From Stenotrophomonas panacihumi (GTDB taxonomy: Bacteria; Pseudomonadota; Gammaproteobacteria; Xanthomonadales; Xanthomonadaceae): a DNA stretch of 64,000 nt. Both the position numbers and the translations under genes were made by a program. Positions 60,834-64,000 of the stretch are shown here, piece after piece (position 1 is the first letter of the stretch; every line of letters begins with the position of its first letter). The stretch lies in assembly GCF_001431645.1 (NCBI RefSeq), contig NZ_LLXU01000076.1, positions 85,531 through 149,530 of the forward strand, written 5' to 3'. A model generated the notes under the pieces. It was not told the DNA's origin and did no database searches. It worked only from the letters and a program-made list of their open reading frames with translations.

Positions 60834-62234
60834 ATGAAGAAATTCCTCATCGCCGTCCTGCTGCTCGCGGTGCTCGTGCTGGCCATCGCGCTGGCATGGG
60901 CATTCTGGCCCTCGCACACGCGCGCCATCGCCGACGCCACGCCGAGCGGCGCGCAGAACGCGGCCGACCCGGCGCTCATCGCCCAGGGCCAGTACCTGGC
61001 CACCGCCGGTGACTGCTTCGCCTGCCATAGCCGGCCCGGCGGCAAGCCGTTCGCCGGCGGGCTGCCGATCGCCTCGCCCATCGGCACGATCTACAGCAGC
61101 AACATCACCCCCGATCCGGAGACCGGCATCGGCCGCTACAGCCTGGACGACTTCGACCGCGCCCTGCGCCACGGCATCGCCGCCGATGGCAGCACGCTGT
61201 ATCCGGCCATGCCCTACCCGTCGTATGCGCGCCTGAGCGACGACGACGTGCGGGCGCTGTACGCCTACTTCCAGCACGGCGTGCAGCCGGTGCGCGAGGC
61301 CAACCACCCGACCGGCATCCATTGGCCGCTGTCGATGCGCTGGCCGCTGGCGATCTGGCGCAAGACCTTCGCGCCGGACCCGGACCAGGTCGCCTTCGAC
61401 GCCAAGCGCTACCCCGACCCGCAGATCGCCCGCGGCGCCTACCTCGTGCAGGGCCTGGGCCACTGCGGCGCCTGCCACACGCCGCGTGCCTTCAGCCTGC
61501 AGGAGCAGGCGCTGGACGAAAGCGGCGCGGCGTACCTCTCCGGCGGGCAGGTCATCGACGGCTGGGACGCGGTCTCGCTGCGCGCCGACGAAGGCGACGG
61601 CCTCGGCCTGTGGAGCACGCAGGACATCGTCGACACGCTGAAGACCGCGCGCAACCCGCACGCGGCGGTGGTCGGCCAGCCGATGGCCGACGTGGTGGTG
61701 CACAGCACCCAGCACCTGCGCGATGAAGACCTGCAGGCGATCGCCGCGTACCTGAAGTCGCTGCCGGTGCATGGCGGGCGCGGCAGCACCTATGCGCAGG
61801 ACGACGCCACCGCCAAGGCGATGACCAGCGGCATCAACGACGGCCGCGGCGCGGAGTTGTTTGCCGACAACTGCGCCGCCTGCCACCGCAGCGACGCGCG
61901 CGGCAATCCGCACGCGTTCCCGTCGCTGGCCGGCAACCCCACCGTGCTGGCGCCCGATGCCAGTTCGCTGGTGCGGCTGGTCCTGGCCGGCGGCAGCCTG
62001 CCCTCGACGCAGACGCGCCCCTCCAACCTGGGCATGCCGGCCTTCGCCTGGCGCCTGAGCGACGAGGAAGTGGCGACGCTGGCGACCTGGCTGCGTAGCC
62101 AGTACGGTAACCAGGCGCCGGCGGTAGCGGCCACGCAGGTACGCAAGATCCGCGACAGTCTGGAGGAGGTGCCACGTGACGCGAAGGCCACGGCGCAACA
62201 CGACCCCACCTCGGCGGATGCTTCGGACCAGTAA
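60834..62234 (+). CDS. Three-haem membrane-anchored cytochrome c
   Basis: A 466-residue cytochrome with an N-terminal membrane anchor (about residues 4-25) and three haem c motifs: CFACH (from residue 61), CGACH (from 211) and CAACH (from 347). Each is followed by a methionine-containing loop typical of class I domains. It matches the cytochrome subunit of gluconate/alcohol/sorbitol dehydrogenase complexes and would pass electrons from the GMC flavoprotein to ubiquinone or the terminal oxidase. It starts 10 bases after the GMC stop. Confidence 0.9.
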   Translation: MKKFLIAVLLLAVLVLAIALAWAFWPSHTRAIADATPSGAQNAADPALIAQGQYLATAGDCFACHSRPGGKPFAGGLPIASPIGTIYSSNITPDPETGIGRYSLDDFDRALRHGIAADGSTLYPAMPYPSYARLSDDDVRALYAYFQHGVQPVREANHPTGIHWPLSMRWPLAIWRKTFAPDPDQVAFDAKRYPDPQIARGAYLVQGLGHCGACHTPRAFSLQEQALDESGAAYLSGGQVIDGWDAVSLRADEGDGLGLWSTQDIVDTLKTARNPHAAVVGQPMADVVVHSTQHLRDEDLQAIAAYLKSLPVHGGRGSTYAQDDATAKAMTSGINDGRGAELFADNCAACHRSDARGNPHAFPSLAGNPTVLAPDASSLVRLVLAGGSLPSTQTRPSNLGMPAFAWRLSDEEVATLATWLRSQYGNQAPAVAATQVRKIRDSLEEVPRDAKATAQHDPTSADASDQ

Positions 62235-62297
62235 TCCAGTGCGGGCGCGGTGGATGCACGCCACGCGCCCGCCTTCTGCCTTCGAAGGGCCCGCCCC

Positions 62298-62666
62298 ATG
62301 AGGCTGGCGCGCGCCCTGCACGCGCTGGCGGTGAAGCTGTTCGACGACGGCGTGCTGCGCCTGGTATTCGAACACGCGCGCAACGTGGCCATCGCCTCGG
62401 TGATCACCGCCGCCGGCCTGCAGTTCGTGCGCGAGGGCGCGACGGTGACCTTCACCCCGCCCGATTTCGCGGGCTACGTGGTGGTGGCCATCGGCCTCAG
62501 CCTGCTGTTGCTCAACTTCATCGATGGCCTGTGGCGGCTGGCCAAGCTGCGCTCGCACCTGGCCTGGCAGGTCGCGCTGGCCGCCGCCTACGTGCTGCTG
62601 GCCTGGCGCCTGGCCCAGCTGGTCCTGTTGTTCAAGACCGGGGGCGGCGGCGCCATGCCGTTCTAG
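62298..62666 (+). CDS. Small membrane protein, unknown function
   Basis: A 122-residue protein with about three hydrophobic helices (residues 28-45, 58-78 and 90-110). No family recognised. It lies 63 bases after the cytochrome gene and converges with the amidohydrolase. The ATG at 62298 is not preceded by a strong ribosome site. Confidence 0.6.
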   Translation: MRLARALHALAVKLFDDGVLRLVFEHARNVAIASVITAAGLQFVREGATVTFTPPDFAGYVVVAIGLSLLLLNFIDGLWRLAKLRSHLAWQVALAAAYVLLAWRLAQLVLLFKTGGGGAMPF

Positions 62667-62678
62667 CCGGCGCCGCGC

Positions 62679-64000
62679 TCAGCGATCCAGCACGACCGGC
62701 GCGGCGCCGGGCAGCGTGTCCTTGTAGATCACGCCGTCCTTCATGATGACGCGGAAGTTGCGCTCGGGCTGGGTGATGACCGCGATGTCCTGCAGCGGGT
62801 CGCCATCCACGAGCAGCAGGTCCGCCAGCGCGCCTTCCTGCACCACGCCGAGCTTGCCCGCGTACGGGCTGCGCTTGCCGGACAACGCCAGCAGTTCGCC
62901 ATTGGTGCCGGTGGCCATCACCAGCGCCTGCGCCGGCGTGTACCAGCGCGTCAGGCTGGCGAGGATCGCGTTCTGCTGCGCGGCCAGCGCGCTGGAAAAC
63001 AGCACGTCGGTGCCGAAGGCGGTCTTGAGGTGGTACTTGATCGCCAGCCGGTAGGTCTTGTCGGTACCGGCGAACACTTCCTGCGCCTTGGCGTATTCGT
63101 CCGAACCGGGCGGGAACGCATTGGCCAGTTCGGGCGGGAACGGCTGGGTGCTCAACCAGATATTGTGGTTGGCCATCATCTGCGCGGTGGCGTCGTCCAT
63201 CAGGCTGGCGTGTTCGATGCACGGCACGCCGGCGCGGATGGCACGCTGGATCGCCTCCGGCGTGTACGCATGCACGGTGACGTAGGTGCCCCAGTCGCGG
63301 GCCGCGCCGACCGCCGCGCGCAACTCGTCCTCGCTGAAGGTCACCACGTCCAGCGGGCTGTGCGGCGAGGACACGCCGCCGCCGGCGGTGAGCTTGACCT
63401 GGCTGGCGCCGCGCATCAGCTGCTCGCGCACGCGCAGGCGCACCTCGTCCGGGCTGTCGGCGATGGCCGATTCGCCTTCGATGTCGTGGCGCGAGGCCGG
63501 CGCGCCGAGCGTGCGCGGCAGGTCGGTGGCGTCGCGGAAATCGCCGTGGCCGCTGGTCACGCTGATCATCGCGCCGGAGGGGAAGATGCGCGGGCCGGGG
63601 ATGTCGCCGCGGTCGATGGCCTGCTTCACGCCCCAGGCGGCGCCGCCGACATCGCGCACCGTGGTGAAGCCGCGCATCAGCGTGCGCCGCGATTCGACGC
63701 CGGCCACGATGTTGAGATAGCCGGAGGTGGAGCTCAGCGCGATCTGCACCGGCAGGCCGACGAACATGCTGTGCCAGTGCGCGTCGATCAAACCGGGCAT
63801 CAACGTGCGGCCCTCGCCGTCGATGACCTGCCCGCCTTCCATGCCCAGGCTGCCGGCGGGCCCGATCTTCTCGATGACATGGCCGCGCACCCGCACGCTG
63901 CTCGGGCCGGACAGGTTGCCGTTGAGGCCGTCGAAGATGCGCACGTTGTCGAAGATGATCGCCGTGGCTGCTGGCGACGGCGCGGCGGCGGGCGGCGGCG
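62679..64000 (-). CDS. Amidohydrolase (imidazolonepropionase-like), N-terminus outside window
   Basis: A metal-dependent amidohydrolase, at least 440 residues, whose reading frame continues past base 64000 so the start and any signal peptide are not seen. Visible motifs: FDNVRIFDG at the N-terminal side, PGLIDAHWH (metal ligands), VKLTAGGG (bridging lysine region), VHAYTPEAI and IEHAS histidines, and FGTDVLF aspartate. The C-terminal segment (GALADLLLVDGDPLQDI) is standard. This subgroup often cleaves dipeptides or lactams; the substrate is not assigned. Confidence 0.88.
   Translation of the reverse strand, partial: PPPAAAPSPAATAIIFDNVRIFDGLNGNLSGPSSVRVRGHVIEKIGPAGSLGMEGGQVIDGEGRTLMPGLIDAHWHSMFVGLPVQIALSSTSGYLNIVAGVESRRTLMRGFTTVRDVGGAAWGVKQAIDRGDIPGPRIFPSGAMISVTSGHGDFRDATDLPRTLGAPASRHDIEGESAIADSPDEVRLRVREQLMRGASQVKLTAGGGVSSPHSPLDVVTFSEDELRAAVGAARDWGTYVTVHAYTPEAIQRAIRAGVPCIEHASLMDDATAQMMANHNIWLSTQPFPPELANAFPPGSDEYAKAQEVFAGTDKTYRLAIKYHLKTAFGTDVLFSSALAAQQNAILASLTRWYTPAQALVMATGTNGELLALSGKRSPYAGKLGVVQEGALADLLLVDGDPLQDIAVITQPERNFRVIMKDGVIYKDTLPGAAPVVLDR

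Noticed and set aside
63960..64000. GCGGCGGCGGG-rich end of the window as a repeat
   Set aside because: It is the in-frame Ala/Pro-rich N-terminal linker of the amidohydrolase, cut by the window edge.

Overview
The window is about 64 kb of GC-rich, gene-dense DNA. It has no rRNA, tRNA, CRISPR array or recognisable insertion sequence. Codon use, several large TonB-dependent receptors, a flavin-halogenase/SapC/JmjC-cupin operon and propeller-type sensor kinases suggest a gammaproteobacterium of the Xanthomonadaceae/Lysobacteraceae (Pseudoxanthomonas, Luteimonas, Lysobacter or Stenotrophomonas-like). That placement is inference from gene content and was not tested by alignment.

Layout. (1) 1-5638: the 3' part of a TonB-dependent receptor, two stacked hairpins and a secreted GH2 beta-mannosidase, probably a glycan-uptake locus. 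(2) 5660-13798: a ChrR-type zinc anti-sigma factor and its ECF sigma factor, divergent from a seven-gene lipid operon (desaturase, FAD oxidase, DUF1365, CFA-type methyltransferase, DUF1295, second CFA-type methyltransferase, lipocalin). Two matched promoter-like elements lie head to head between them. (3) 13812-23438, minus strand: a TonB receptor operon reading receptor, flavin halogenase, SapC, JmjC-like cupin, second halogenase, secreted glycoside hydrolase, small membrane protein. Two LacI-type palindromes lie upstream. (4) 23757-25050: a DmeF-like Co/Ni exporter divergent from an RcnR/DmeR-like repressor that shares one operator with it. (5) 25105-29451: another TonB receptor, a Tat-exported alpha/beta hydrolase and a short AraC-type regulator. 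(6) 29557-33725: a small DoxX-like membrane protein divergent from a propeller histidine kinase and its NarL/LuxR response regulator.

(7) 33835-40222: a lipoprotein, an arylsulfatase, a DUF202 protein, an outer-membrane protein, a DUF4239 protein and a MarC protein. (8) 40421-58127: a five-gene operon with a 3,988-residue DUF4347/DUF11/VCBS giant surface protein, a TolC-like lipoprotein, a soluble periplasmic adaptor, a GAF-like/HlyD membrane adaptor and a protein combining a PqqD-like N-terminus, an M50 site-2-protease membrane domain and an HlyD adaptor. No ABC or RND pump is encoded here, so this looks like an atypical export apparatus dedicated to the giant protein. It is the most interesting system in the window. 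A 12-bp motif (GTAGAAATACTG) occurs three times in regions 7 and 8, always oriented with transcription of the lipoprotein, DUF4239 and MarC genes. It could be the operator of the neighbouring response regulator, linking regions 6 to 8.

(9) 58328-62666: a Tat-exported small subunit, a GMC flavoprotein and a three-haem cytochrome c forming a gluconate-2-dehydrogenase-like periplasmic complex, then a small membrane protein. (10) 62679-64000: an amidohydrolase that runs off the window end.

All functions are read from motifs and gene order; no database search was run.
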